From: Methanobrevibacter boviskoreani JH1
Lineage (GTDB): Archaea; Methanobacteriota; Methanobacteria; Methanobacteriales; Methanobacteriaceae
Direction of reading: 5' to 3'
NCBI RefSeq assembly: GCF_000320505.1
Contig: NZ_BAGX02000034.1
Coordinates: 1 to 37,858 of the forward strand
DNA length: 37,858 nucleotides
A model generated the notes under the pieces. The model saw nothing but the letters and a program-made list of their open reading frames with translations, had not been told where the DNA came from and ran no database searches. Positions 25,758 to 34,762 of the stretch are shown piece after piece (the stretch's first letter is position 1; the number at the start of each line of letters is the position of its first letter). Made by a program: the position numbers and the translations under genes.

Positions 25758-27842
25758 CTAATCTGTATTGTAATGTTCGGCAAATTCTTTAATGCTTTTT
25801 GCAAGTTTTTTACCGATTCCGTCAATTCTTTGAAGTTCATTTTCAGATGGAACCCTTAAATCATCACCAAAGGCATTAACAACCGCTCTTCCACGTCTTC
25901 TTCCAAGACGTTTTACACCAATTACAAGAGGTATTATATCCTCTTTAACTCCATAGTAAAGTCTTGCAGATAGTTTATCCAATTCGTTGGAGTATGAGAA
26001 TTTACCTAAAACCTCGAATGTGTCCTTTACAAATTTAACAAGTAATGACGCATCTAAAGCACAACGTCTACATGAGGCAGAGTATACCTGATATTTATTT
26101 TCTATTTCAAATTCCGTTCTCTCGTCAATCCATTCCATAAGTGAGACTGTAGTGGCTTCAGGGTTTCCAATATCGGTTACAAATAATCCAAGTGAAGCCA
26201 TCTTCTCACGGACAGGATCCTTATTTTTACGTGCTTTAAATGATATTAATGGTAAATCTGGTGTTTGGCTTAATAGGTAGATCAATTCTCCAATATTAAT
26301 ATAATCATTAACGACATTTGTGTATTCCTTAATCTTAACTGCCGTTTCAACTGAATAATTGGATTTGGCAATAAGCTGACCAAACTCGGTTGTTTTAAGT
26401 CCTTCTGGTGTTGGTCTTAATATTCCATTTTCCATTAAGAATCTAAGGGAGGTTTCTATCTCATATTTAAGACTTTCCTCTGCAAAGAATTTCATTGATT
26501 CATTTGCGGTCATTTGGTAACCGTATAATGTTTTTGAGAAGAAATCAAATAACTCCTCAGGGGTTTTGGAAAGTGATGAAGCCACCTGTGCTATTATCTG
26601 TTTATAGAATGCATCCTTATTATCAACAAGTTTTGAATTGGTTGGTTCAATTTCACCATTTACATATTTTTCCTTAAGTAGTTCGGATTCATCCATTGTT
26701 TTTGCAAGTAAATATGAGAATCCCTCATTGTCATACAATGGTCTTCCAGCTCTTCCAGACATCTGTTCATAATCAAATACAGGTATTTCCTGAGGACCGT
26801 TTTTAGTCCAACGTGTATAGTCACGGATTACAACTGACTTTGAAGGTAAGTTTACACCATACATTAAACTTGGTGTTGCAACAATCATTAAGATATTACC
26901 TTCTCTAAATTCGTCTTCAATAATTTCTTTCTGTTCCGGAAATAGTCCTGCATGGTGGAAAACACAACCATTCTTTGCAGCCTCTGCAAGCTTTAAACAG
27001 GTGCTTGTTGGTCTTGATCCTTTCTTCTCGGGAACTTTAAGTAGTTTGTCTGCAACTTCGTTAAACTTAGCCCTATCTTCCTTTGAGATTTTATTTTTGA
27101 TTTTGCCTGCCACATATTTTGCAAGACTTTCTGTAAATCTTCTTGTAGATACAAATGCAAGGGCCTGGGAGTCCTCGTTCATTGCCTTTTCTATAATCTT
27201 TACAACAATGTCATTTTTACTTTTAACATTGAACATCTCATTGTCAAGAACCGTTTTGACAAGTGGAACAGGCCTATAATCATGTTCTACAACTTTGGCA
27301 TCTAACCAGCTTTGAATATCCTCCATATTTGAAAGGGTTGCAGAAAGCGCTATAACTCTAAGTGATGGATTAACGATTCTTGCTCTTGTGAGTGCACATT
27401 CGATTGTAGGTCCACGGGTATCCTCTCCAATCATATGGAACTCATCCACAACTATGGTATCAATTTCCCTTAATGTGTTCCATGAGAAACGGCTGATTGC
27501 ATCAAAGCTTTCAAAAACCATTACGGAAAGATCGTTGTATCTTGGAGATTTACCTACTTTTATTCCAAATTCCTCAAATTTTTTGAATTCTTTAACCTTT
27601 TCATTTTGAATAGAAACTAATGGAACTGCATATATTGCTTTTCCACCATTTAAAATTGTTTTTAATAGGCCAAGAACTCCTAAAACAGTTTTACCACTTG
27701 CAGTTGGAATGGCTATAATGTAGTTGGAATCATCATCAATATATCCACTTTCAATAACAGCTTTCTGGGCAGGATTAAATTCTTTAATATATGGATATGC
27801 AGTTTGAATTATCTCTTTTAAATCGTTGTCTAAACTTTCCAT
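25758..27842 (-). CDS. hel308: Ski2-family DNA helicase (Hel308-like)
   Basis: Hel308 unwinds lagging strands at stalled forks (3'-5'). The 694-residue protein has Walker A PTASGKT (46-52), DEFH (133-136), SAT (167-169), QMSGRAGRP near 360, a RPVPLV strand after motif III as in Hel308, a winged-helix/ratchet region and a C-terminal helix-hairpin-helix (LQRIDGIGKKLAKSIKEF, about 668-685). The length matches archaeal Hel308. DEFH instead of the more usual DEIH/DEVH, together with a cysteine pair CRRC near 600, leaves open a close paralogue. The start at ATG 27842 has only a weak GGAT element upstream. Confidence 0.88.
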   Translation of the reverse strand: MESLDNDLKEIIQTAYPYIKEFNPAQKAVIESGYIDDDSNYIIAIPTASGKTVLGVLGLLKTILNGGKAIYAVPLVSIQNEKVKEFKKFEEFGIKVGKSPRYNDLSVMVFESFDAISRFSWNTLREIDTIVVDEFHMIGEDTRGPTIECALTRARIVNPSLRVIALSATLSNMEDIQSWLDAKVVEHDYRPVPLVKTVLDNEMFNVKSKNDIVVKIIEKAMNEDSQALAFVSTRRFTESLAKYVAGKIKNKISKEDRAKFNEVADKLLKVPEKKGSRPTSTCLKLAEAAKNGCVFHHAGLFPEQKEIIEDEFREGNILMIVATPSLMYGVNLPSKSVVIRDYTRWTKNGPQEIPVFDYEQMSGRAGRPLYDNEGFSYLLAKTMDESELLKEKYVNGEIEPTNSKLVDNKDAFYKQIIAQVASSLSKTPEELFDFFSKTLYGYQMTANESMKFFAEESLKYEIETSLRFLMENGILRPTPEGLKTTEFGQLIAKSNYSVETAVKIKEYTNVVNDYINIGELIYLLSQTPDLPLISFKARKNKDPVREKMASLGLFVTDIGNPEATTVSLMEWIDERTEFEIENKYQVYSASCRRCALDASLLVKFVKDTFEVLGKFSYSNELDKLSARLYYGVKEDIIPLVIGVKRLGRRRGRAVVNAFGDDLRVPSENELQRIDGIGKKLAKSIKEFAEHYNTD

Positions 27843-27958
27843 ATGAATCCGTCTTTAATTTATTTCATTATAAATTTCTAATACTTTTTATATAAAATCT
27901 AAGTAAGAGCATCTGAAAAATAATCATTGTCTTTATCTTAAAAAGATATTAAACTTTT

Positions 27959-28061
27959 AAGTTAGTTTTATTATTTTTTTATATCTTCTCTTTTTTAAGA
28001 GCTTAATTTTAGATTAAGTTAGTTTTATTATTTTTTTATATTTTCTCTTTTTTAAGAACTT
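27959..28061. repeat. 57-base-period duplication of the moaC 3' end
   Basis: A segment of about 46 bases (27959-28004) is repeated almost identically at 28016-28061. The right copy includes the last codons and stop of moaC (minus strand), and the left copy is its non-coding duplicate. The two differ by only a few bases (for example TCTTCTC versus TTTTCTC). Confidence 0.85.
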
Positions 28062-28509
28062 CAATATTGGAAATATTGGTATCTGGATATTGGCCGTTTT
28101 CATCCTTTTCAACAGCTTTAACCATATCCCAAATTGTAAGAAGTGCTACACTACAACCTGTAATTGCTTCCATTTCAACACCGGTCTGTCCTTTACTGTT
28201 AACACTTACAATACAATTGATATAATCCTTATTTGTTTCAAATTCAATTTCAATACCTGTGATATGTAACGGATGACATAGGGGTATGATCTGAGATGTG
28301 TTTTTAACTGCTTGAATTCCAGCTATCTGAGCAGTAGTTAAAACATTACCTTTTTTAATCTCTGAATTTTCAATCTTTGAGATTGTACTTTCCTTTAGTA
28401 AAATATTTCCACTTGCAACTGCTTTTCTAGTTTGTTCTGGTTTTTTCCCTACCTCTACCATATGAACTCCGTCTTCTGTTAAATGTGTAAATTCTTCACC
28501 ACTACTCAT
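28036..28509 (-). CDS. moaC: Cyclic pyranopterin monophosphate synthase
   Basis: MoaC converts the MoaA product into cyclic pyranopterin monophosphate in molybdopterin synthesis, needed for the tungsten/molybdenum formylmethanofuran dehydrogenase of methanogenesis. The 157-residue protein has the family motifs IPLCHPLHITG, KGQTGVEMEAITGCSVALLTIWDMVKA (read as two blocks) and a KKGNVLTTAQIAGI stretch. AGAGGT lies before ATG 28509. No other moa gene is adjacent. Its 3' end is duplicated downstream. Confidence 0.95.
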   Translation of the reverse strand: MSSGEEFTHLTEDGVHMVEVGKKPEQTRKAVASGNILLKESTISKIENSEIKKGNVLTTAQIAGIQAVKNTSQIIPLCHPLHITGIEIEFETNKDYINCIVSVNSKGQTGVEMEAITGCSVALLTIWDMVKAVEKDENGQYPDTNISNIEVLKKEKI

Positions 28510-28784
28510 AATATACCTCTTAAAATTTCATTGAAATTATATTATATTTTAATATTTATTATATATTGAGATTATTCTATTAAAAACTTAAATGATTTAG
28601 ATTAATTGAAATTTTACAAGAATGTTTATTTTTACTAACATGTCTTAAAATGGTAGATAAATAGATTTGCTTCAAGGGTTTTAGATAATGTCTTTAGGAT
28701 ATCTAGGAGTAGTTTCTAAGGCTGTTTATTAAAGGACTTTTTAACTTGAATATTCTTTTAATTATGTGGTTCGGGATTTTTTTA

Positions 28785-28800
28785 CCCAAACTTATATATA
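28785..28800 (+). promoter_or_regulatory. Promoter of the cupin gene
   Basis: CCCAAA (28785-28790) followed by CTTATATATA (28791-28800) gives a BRE/TATA pair. The leader to ATG 28878 would be about 60 bases. The rest of the 28510-28877 gap shows no gene. Confidence 0.75.
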
Positions 28801-28877
28801 CACATTATAATAGATTAATTAATATATATTTATGTTAAATTATAATATTATTACAAAATTAATGAGAGGTAATTATC

Positions 28878-29294
28878 ATGAGTGACAATGAACATGGTGG
28901 AGACTTTGGTCTTGGAGAACCTAACGATGCTTTTGCAGAATACTTTATTGGACAATCCTATTTGAATCCTTTAGTTGGTCCAGATGCTAACTTGTTTTTG
29001 GCAAATGTGACCTTTGAACCAGGATGTAGAAATAATTGGCATATACATCATTCAACAAATGGTGGAGGTCAAATTTTAATATGTGTCGATGGTGAAGGAT
29101 GGTATCAGGAAGAGGGTAAACCAGCTCAGAGTTTAAAACCTGGAGATGTTGTTGAGATACCTCCGAATGTTAAACATTGGCATGGTGCTAAATCTGATTC
29201 CTGGTTTTCACATATAGCTATTGAGGTTCCTGGTGAAAACACAAGTAATGAATGGTTGGAAGAAGTTTCCGATGAGGAATATTCTAAATTGTAA
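28878..29294 (+). CDS. Cupin domain protein
   Basis: The 138-residue protein is a single cupin barrel. Metal ligands HIHH (about residues 55-58) and the second motif PGDVVEIPPNVKHWHG (about 108-123) are present, but the usual Glu of motif 1 is replaced within HSTNGGGQ. Relatives are often annotated as quercetin-dioxygenase-like or carboxymuconolactone-associated cupins. The actual reaction is unknown. AGAGGT lies 8 bases ahead of ATG 28878, and a strong promoter suggests regulated or high expression as a single gene. Confidence 0.88.
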   Translation: MSDNEHGGDFGLGEPNDAFAEYFIGQSYLNPLVGPDANLFLANVTFEPGCRNNWHIHHSTNGGGQILICVDGEGWYQEEGKPAQSLKPGDVVEIPPNVKHWHGAKSDSWFSHIAIEVPGENTSNEWLEEVSDEEYSKL

Positions 29295-29304
29295 ATCATA
29301 TTTA

Positions 29305-29369
29305 TAAGCCTAGTCAATTTAACACCCCCCTTATTACAAAACCTAATTATCATTAAATTGACTGGCTTA
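29305..29369. terminator. Long inverted repeat between convergent genes
   Basis: TAAGCCTAGTCAATTTAA (29305-29322) and TTAAATTGACTGGCTTA (29353-29369) are inverse complements with one bulged base, around a 30-base loop that contains CCCCCC. It lies between two convergent genes and so may end transcription from both. The stem is longer than most terminators in this window. Confidence 0.6.
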
Positions 29370-29405
29370 TTTACTTAATCATTATAAATCAATATTTTCT
29401 TTAAC

Positions 29406-30497
29406 TTATTCTATTTTGTCATAGGGTATTTCTACTTTTGCAAAATCCATGGCCCTACTGCGGGCATTTGATTCAAACTTATTCTTTAAATCCTCGTTAG
29501 TTAAAATCTTGGTAATCCCTTCATTAATGGTACTGGGATTTTCGGGATCTATTAAAAGACCAACATCCTCGTTAATGATTTCTTTAATTCCACCTACATT
29601 ACTGCCAATAACTGCCTTACCACATGCAAGTGCCTCTATAAGTACAAGTCCGAAACTTTCACTATGGGAAGGTAGGATAAGCATATCGCAGCTTGGTAAG
29701 ATATTTTCAACATCTCCCCTTGAACCTACAAAATAGATATTGTCCAAATCCTTTGATTGTTCTTTAAGCCTTTTGGCCTCAGGTCCGTCACCTACAACTA
29801 AAAGATTATATGGAATGTCACTTAATCTTTTAGCATCAATTAAACTATTCACATTTTTACGTGGAATTAGATTACCGACAAATGCCACAATCGGATAATC
29901 GTTGTTGAGATTGTAATCCCTTTCAAGCTCCCCTCTAAAATTATAGTCATTCTCTATCTTAAATTTAGAAATATCTACGGAGTTATGGTGTATTCTAAGT
30001 TTAGATTCTAATCCTTTAATATCAATCTTAAGCATATCATCTTTAAGGGCTTCACTTACTGCAAGCACAACATCTGCATTCTTTAAAACCTTCTTGATTA
30101 TGTGGTGTGAATATGCTTTTTTATTATACAGTTCAAAAATATCGGATCCATGTGCTGTAACATATGTTTTTATTCCTTCTGATTTACCGACTTCAACAGC
30201 TATAAGACCTGCAGGCACTAGATAATGGCCATGGATAATGTCAATATCCTCTTTTTCAACTAGTTTTTTAAGTTCCTTTTTACCATTAATATAGAATCCT
30301 AATCCTCTAAGTCCTGGGATATTTATTCCTTTAGTTCCAATTACATGGATTCCATCAATATCCTTAATATCTTTGTGTGGATAGGTAATCACATATACCT
30401 CATGGCCTTTTTTAACTAATTCCTTTGCAAGTGAATGTATATGAACACCTACACCACCAATATGTGGTGGAAACTGACCTACCATAGCTATTTTCAT
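29406..30497 (-). CDS. Glycosyltransferase family 4
   Basis: The 363-residue protein has the two-domain GT-B fold. The N-terminus is MKIAMVGQFPPHIGGVGVH, followed by an acceptor-domain segment HGHYLVPAGL, and the nucleotide-sugar domain has VGNLIPRKNV, GDGPEAKRL and the SHSESFGLVLIEALACG motif with its EX7E-type acidic pair. The sugar and acceptor are not deducible. It is cytoplasmic or loosely membrane-bound and probably acts in surface glycan or glycoconjugate synthesis. An ATG at 30530 is in frame, but AAGGTG lies before ATG 30497, which also fits the family start. Confidence 0.92.
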   Translation of the reverse strand: MKIAMVGQFPPHIGGVGVHIHSLAKELVKKGHEVYVITYPHKDIKDIDGIHVIGTKGINIPGLRGLGFYINGKKELKKLVEKEDIDIIHGHYLVPAGLIAVEVGKSEGIKTYVTAHGSDIFELYNKKAYSHHIIKKVLKNADVVLAVSEALKDDMLKIDIKGLESKLRIHHNSVDISKFKIENDYNFRGELERDYNLNNDYPIVAFVGNLIPRKNVNSLIDAKRLSDIPYNLLVVGDGPEAKRLKEQSKDLDNIYFVGSRGDVENILPSCDMLILPSHSESFGLVLIEALACGKAVIGSNVGGIKEIINEDVGLLIDPENPSTINEGITKILTNEDLKNKFESNARSRAMDFAKVEIPYDKIE

Positions 30498-30620
30498 TAA
30501 AACACCTTTAAATATTTCTAAAATTAACACTGTTTATAAAATTGTTTTAATATTTATCTATTTTATTTTTTAAAATTAGCTATTTATTAAAATTATTTTA
30601 TTTGGGATTTCGTAAAATAC

Positions 30621-30789
30621 GTGAAAAGTAGTTTATAAAAATATTATTTTAAATGTTAAAGTTGTAGAAATATGTGAAAAGTAGTTTTTTAAAAGAATTA
30701 TTTTTAGGTTATTAATTGTAATAATATTTGAAAATTTTTTTTAAAATATTATTTTAAATGTTAAAGTTGTAGGATATGAAAAGTAGTTT
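30621..30789. repeat. Interleaved direct repeats in the intergenic region
   Basis: GTGAAAAGTAGTTT occurs at 30621-30634 and 30674-30687, with a near-copy ATGAAAAGTAGTTT at 30776-30789. A 29-base element with the core TATTATTTTAAATGTTAAAG occurs identically at 30639-30667 and 30744-30772 (period 105). No gene lies in the 30498-30834 gap. Confidence 0.8.
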
Positions 30790-30834
30790 AAAAGATTATT
30801 TTGGAAATAATCTTAAAAATTAAAAGAAGATATT

Positions 30835-31845
30835 TTAAACATTATCGGTTCCATTAACAAAGCATGTACTTACTTTCTTAGAATAACAATTTTTACAGTT
30901 AATGCATTTGGTTTCTGAACTTGTACCTGCTTTCCAATTTACTAGGAAATCTGGTTCTGCTACAAATGGTTTGCTCATTGAAATGTATTCGATATTTGTT
31001 GTATTTAAAACATTTTCAATGTTATCCTTGTCATTGAATCTTCCACCTAAAATAATTGGAATATTTGTATCGCCACTTAATTTATCTGCATAATCAATGA
31101 AAGGATTGCTGCCGTCACTTGTTGGGAATGTATTACTACGTGAAGTTAACTGTATACTGTCCGCACCATATTCTTCAAGTAATTTGCACATTTCCATACT
31201 CTCATCAAAACCTATTCCACCTTTTCTTCCGTCATTGGCATTTAGTTTTACATTTACGTGAATGTCATAGTTCTTCTTAATAACCCTGACGATTTCAAGT
31301 ACAATCCTCATACGGTTAAAGGTCTTTCCACCATATTTGTCTTCTCTTTGATTGAAGTAGGGATTAATGAAATTACTTAAGTAGAAGTTATTTCCCATGT
31401 TTATTTGAATACCGTCAAATCCGGCAAATTCAAACTTTTTGGCAGCTAAGATTACATCTGTCTGGAATCGTCTTATACCTTCAAAACTTATATCATTTGG
31501 TGTGACTTTTTGATTAAGTCCGTCATTATACCAGAAGATTGCCAATTGTCCTAGAATAGGGACATTATATTTATGTGCTATGTTGGTGATTTCATTATAG
31601 TCCTTGACGAATCCCTTATAATTTACATTTGAGGAGTACTTTGCAAATCTGTCTCTTGAATCTATGCAGAAGAATTCTGAGTTGATTAGTCCCACTCCAC
31701 TTTTTGCAATATTTTCATATCTATTAAATACAGCCTGATCTAGAATTCCATTTTCACTTTTTTGAGATTCCCACATTCCAGATCTGATTATCCTACTTTG
31801 AATATCAAAGTTTCCAAATTTACATTTATCAAATATTTTTTTCAT
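30835..31845 (-). CDS. Old Yellow Enzyme-like NADH:flavin oxidoreductase with Fe-S cysteines
   Basis: The 336-residue protein is an FMN-binding TIM barrel of the NADH:flavin oxidoreductase family (RIIRSGMWES near 18-27, FAGFDGIQIN, NPYFNQREDKYGG, VNVKLNAND, ILGGRF, MSKPFVAEPD). At its C-terminus C314-x2-C317-x2-C320-x7-C328 can hold an iron-sulfur cluster, as in the longer 2,4-dienoyl-CoA reductase-type enzymes, but the second flavin/NADPH domains of those are absent. The substrate is unknown. GGATGAT lies before ATG 31845. It is a stand-alone gene. Confidence 0.88.
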   Translation of the reverse strand: MKKIFDKCKFGNFDIQSRIIRSGMWESQKSENGILDQAVFNRYENIAKSGVGLINSEFFCIDSRDRFAKYSSNVNYKGFVKDYNEITNIAHKYNVPILGQLAIFWYNDGLNQKVTPNDISFEGIRRFQTDVILAAKKFEFAGFDGIQINMGNNFYLSNFINPYFNQREDKYGGKTFNRMRIVLEIVRVIKKNYDIHVNVKLNANDGRKGGIGFDESMEMCKLLEEYGADSIQLTSRSNTFPTSDGSNPFIDYADKLSGDTNIPIILGGRFNDKDNIENVLNTTNIEYISMSKPFVAEPDFLVNWKAGTSSETKCINCKNCYSKKVSTCFVNGTDNV

Positions 31846-32330
31846 GTTATCATCCGACTATAAAAATTAATAATTAATCTATATATTTAGATATATAAAT
31901 ATGATTGATTTTTAAACTTGTTTGATTTATTTTTTAAAATTAGTTTATTATAAAAGTTAAATTTATTGTTAAATTATTTTTTCCAAATTAAACTTATTTT
32001 TTCTAAATATTAAAATGAAAAAATTTTAATTTTAATTATTTTTTTATTTTGTTTTAATTTATTAATTTATATTTATTTATTTTATTAAAATATTGTTTAA
32101 ATATTTTAAAAAGTTTAAAAAAATATTTGTAGATTGTTATATTAGAAAATTAGAATTTATATTATTTTTTTATGGTTTATAACTTTTTATTCTTTTTATT
32201 AACTTGTAAACATTCTATGAATTTTGTATCTAAAATTTTTTATAATAAATTATTTATATTATTAATATAAAATTTGATATTTTAAAATTTTAAATATTTT
32301 AAAATTTTTTGTTAATTATGGTGGTAATAT
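31846..32330. other. Extremely AT-rich intergenic region
   Basis: No gene is seen in 485 bases of nearly pure A/T between two divergent genes. The right end contains the GGTGG ribosome binding site of the surface protein. Many TATA-like strings prevent me from choosing a promoter. Confidence 0.5.
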
Positions 32331-33329
32331 ATGCAATTAAAAAATTTTTATTGGATATTGTCAATTTTTCTAATTATCTCATTGTCTATAGGTTCTATTG
32401 TGGCAGTAGATTCTAATTCATTAACTAATTTGACTAATGTTGACAATTCTCATAGTAATAATACCGTTAATTATAATCAAGACAATGATAGTTATTTGGA
32501 AAATGAAAATGTGGTGAATAATAATGAGGATATTTTAAAATATGATGATTTAAATACAAGTTCTACAGTAAATGGTGGAATACGTAATATTTCTTTTACT
32601 AATGGATATAATGGGTATTGTATTAATATGTCTTTACATAATGCGGAATCTGGTCAAACATTTACTGTTACTAATACATCTAATATTATTAATCATTTAG
32701 ATGGTTCTAATGTAGGGGAATATATTAAAATCTTGTTTTATAATTATTGGGATATTGTAAATTCTGATAAGACTGCTACTTCTGATGCAATTTGGAGATT
32801 TACAGATAGAACTTATATTCCATATACAGGTAGTGATTATGATGGTCCAGTTGTTTCTTTATTAGTTACAAATGTATTATCTGATTATAATAATGGGTTA
32901 AGAGTTCCTGATCATGGAGCTGTTAAAAAAATAAATGAAACTAGTGAAATGGTTTTTGACTTTATAAGTTTAATCTCTGGTTCTGATAGTATTCAAAATT
33001 ATTTTGGATATAAGGTTACAATGCAAGATATAACTCAGAATAATACTACAAATAATACTAATATTACTAGTAATTCTACAAATACAACAGGTAATAATAC
33101 AAATAATAACAACACTGCTAATTCTACAAATAACAATACAGATAGCTCAAACAATATAACAAATTCAACAAATGGTAATAACACCAACAGTACCATGAAT
33201 AATAATACTCTGGTTAATAATCAGAATAATAAAACTGGAACTGGTTTATATAACACAGGTAACCCATTATATGTTCTATTTGCAGCTTTAATGTTATTAA
33301 CAGCATTACCATTCTATCGTAAGAAATAG
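32331..33329 (+). CDS. Cell-surface protein with thioester-domain-like region and C-terminal anchor
   Basis: The 332-residue protein has a signal peptide (about 1-25), an Asn/Ser-rich spacer to about 80, a folded domain of about 83-238, a low-complexity Asn/Thr tail (about 238-305) with many N-x-S/T glycosylation sites, and a C-terminal membrane helix ending FYRKK. The domain has NGYCIN (C97) and T150-S-D-A-I-W-R-F-T. This resembles Cys-Gln thioester (TQxA) adhesion domains, but the Gln of TQxA is Ser151. It is probably an adhesin-like protein of the cell envelope, as is common in gut methanogens. GGTGG about 9 bases upstream supports ATG 32331. Confidence 0.82.
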   Translation: MQLKNFYWILSIFLIISLSIGSIVAVDSNSLTNLTNVDNSHSNNTVNYNQDNDSYLENENVVNNNEDILKYDDLNTSSTVNGGIRNISFTNGYNGYCINMSLHNAESGQTFTVTNTSNIINHLDGSNVGEYIKILFYNYWDIVNSDKTATSDAIWRFTDRTYIPYTGSDYDGPVVSLLVTNVLSDYNNGLRVPDHGAVKKINETSEMVFDFISLISGSDSIQNYFGYKVTMQDITQNNTTNNTNITSNSTNTTGNNTNNNNTANSTNNNTDSSNNITNSTNGNNTNSTMNNNTLVNNQNNKTGTGLYNTGNPLYVLFAALMLLTALPFYRKK

Positions 33330-33437
33330 TTTAAAAGTTTATAATCTTATTAATTTTCATAAATTAATTTGATTATATCTTTTTAAATTTAAGTGTTCTT
33401 GTTTTAATATAAGATAAGTATTTTAAATAATGATTTT

Positions 33438-34586
33438 TTAAACAAATTCTTTTTTTAATAGTTCTTTCGTGTAGTTGGTGTTCAATATTTCTCCTTTCAT
33501 ATTGACGATTATCACGTTTAAATCAATATCAAATCTATCTTTTACCCTTTCCTTAATTGCATCTGCAATACTGTTAAGTACAGCCACATCTAAATTATCC
33601 TTCTTTAATAGGTCAATGATTTCCTCAGTGGTCTTGGATTTATAGACTTCTTGAATTAATTTGGTACTTCCACCACATATTCCGGTGTGGGCTGCAAAGA
33701 TTTCCCTTCTTCCGTCTGCAATGGAGTGTTTGGTATTAAAAATACCTCCTGCAAGTTTCACTAATTTTCCGATATGGCCAACTAAGGTTAATCTGGTGAT
33801 ATTTCTTTTTTCAGCTTCTTCGAACATATAGCCTACAAAATTAGTTGTTTGAATCACCTGATCTGGATGTATGTCTAGTATTCTATTTGCAATCTTCTCA
33901 CCGATATTTCCAGGTACATAGATAAGGTCATTGTATTTTTCAGCTATTGCAACATTTAGAGGTATTAAAAGGGAATCTTTATATGCTTTAGTACTCATTG
34001 AACGAGCTATTCCAGTTGTTCCAAGAATTGAGATTCCACCTTCAATTCCAATACGGGGATTCATTGTTCTTTTTGCAATCTTTTCTCCTTCCGGAATATT
34101 GATTGTTACGATTGCAAGCTTATCTTCAGGAACATGCTCTTTTAAATTTTCTTTAATCATTTTACGTGGTACTGGGTTAATTGCATATTCTCCAATTGGT
34201 ATTTGAAGACCGTTTTTAGTAACTCTGCCAACTCCACATCCTCCATTAATAATTACATTATCCTCCTTATCAATTAACGGATTTCCATGGTCAATTTTAT
34301 AACTGGATTTGTCTACAAGTTCTACTGTAGCATATATCTCAATATTTACAGTAACATCAGGATCATCATATGGATATTTATGTGCTGAGGATATTGCCTT
34401 GTTGTCTGATTCTTTTTTAACTGAATCTATGAAGATGTCTAATTTTTCCTTAAGTGTTTTAATCTGAACTATCTCTGTTTTTTTATCCTCAGTTAACATC
34501 TTTAAACTACTTAAAGCTGTGGCTGTTGCAATACTTCCGGTAGTTGGTCCGAATTTATATCCTTTGTTTTGATGATTTCTACACAT
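33438..34586 (-). CDS. cbiD: Cobalt-precorrin-5B C1-methyltransferase
   Basis: CbiD methylates C-1 of cobalt-precorrin-5B in the anaerobic cobamide pathway. The product cofactor is required by the methyl-transfer enzymes of methanogenesis. The 382-residue protein has the typical GPTTGSIATATA N-terminus, DDPDVTVN, GGCGVGRVTKNGLQIPIGEYAINPVPR (two blocks), GTTGIARSMS and VGHIGKLVKLAGG. No ribosome binding site precedes ATG 34586, so it may be leaderless or weakly translated. Other cbi genes are not in this window. Confidence 0.95.
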   Translation of the reverse strand: MCRNHQNKGYKFGPTTGSIATATALSSLKMLTEDKKTEIVQIKTLKEKLDIFIDSVKKESDNKAISSAHKYPYDDPDVTVNIEIYATVELVDKSSYKIDHGNPLIDKEDNVIINGGCGVGRVTKNGLQIPIGEYAINPVPRKMIKENLKEHVPEDKLAIVTINIPEGEKIAKRTMNPRIGIEGGISILGTTGIARSMSTKAYKDSLLIPLNVAIAEKYNDLIYVPGNIGEKIANRILDIHPDQVIQTTNFVGYMFEEAEKRNITRLTLVGHIGKLVKLAGGIFNTKHSIADGRREIFAAHTGICGGSTKLIQEVYKSKTTEEIIDLLKKDNLDVAVLNSIADAIKERVKDRFDIDLNVIIVNMKGEILNTNYTKELLKKEFV

Positions 34587-34762
34587 AAAGTAAATTATAG
34601 TATTTAAAAATAAAAAACTTATCTATTATTTTGGATTAAATAGTTTTATTTAAAATTAGTTTTTTTTATTGAGGGGTTAAAAAGTCCTTTTTTATTGAAA
34701 ATTAGTAGTTTATTTGAAAAATAGTATTTTAAAAAATAATGAAATAGTATTATTAGATAAAT

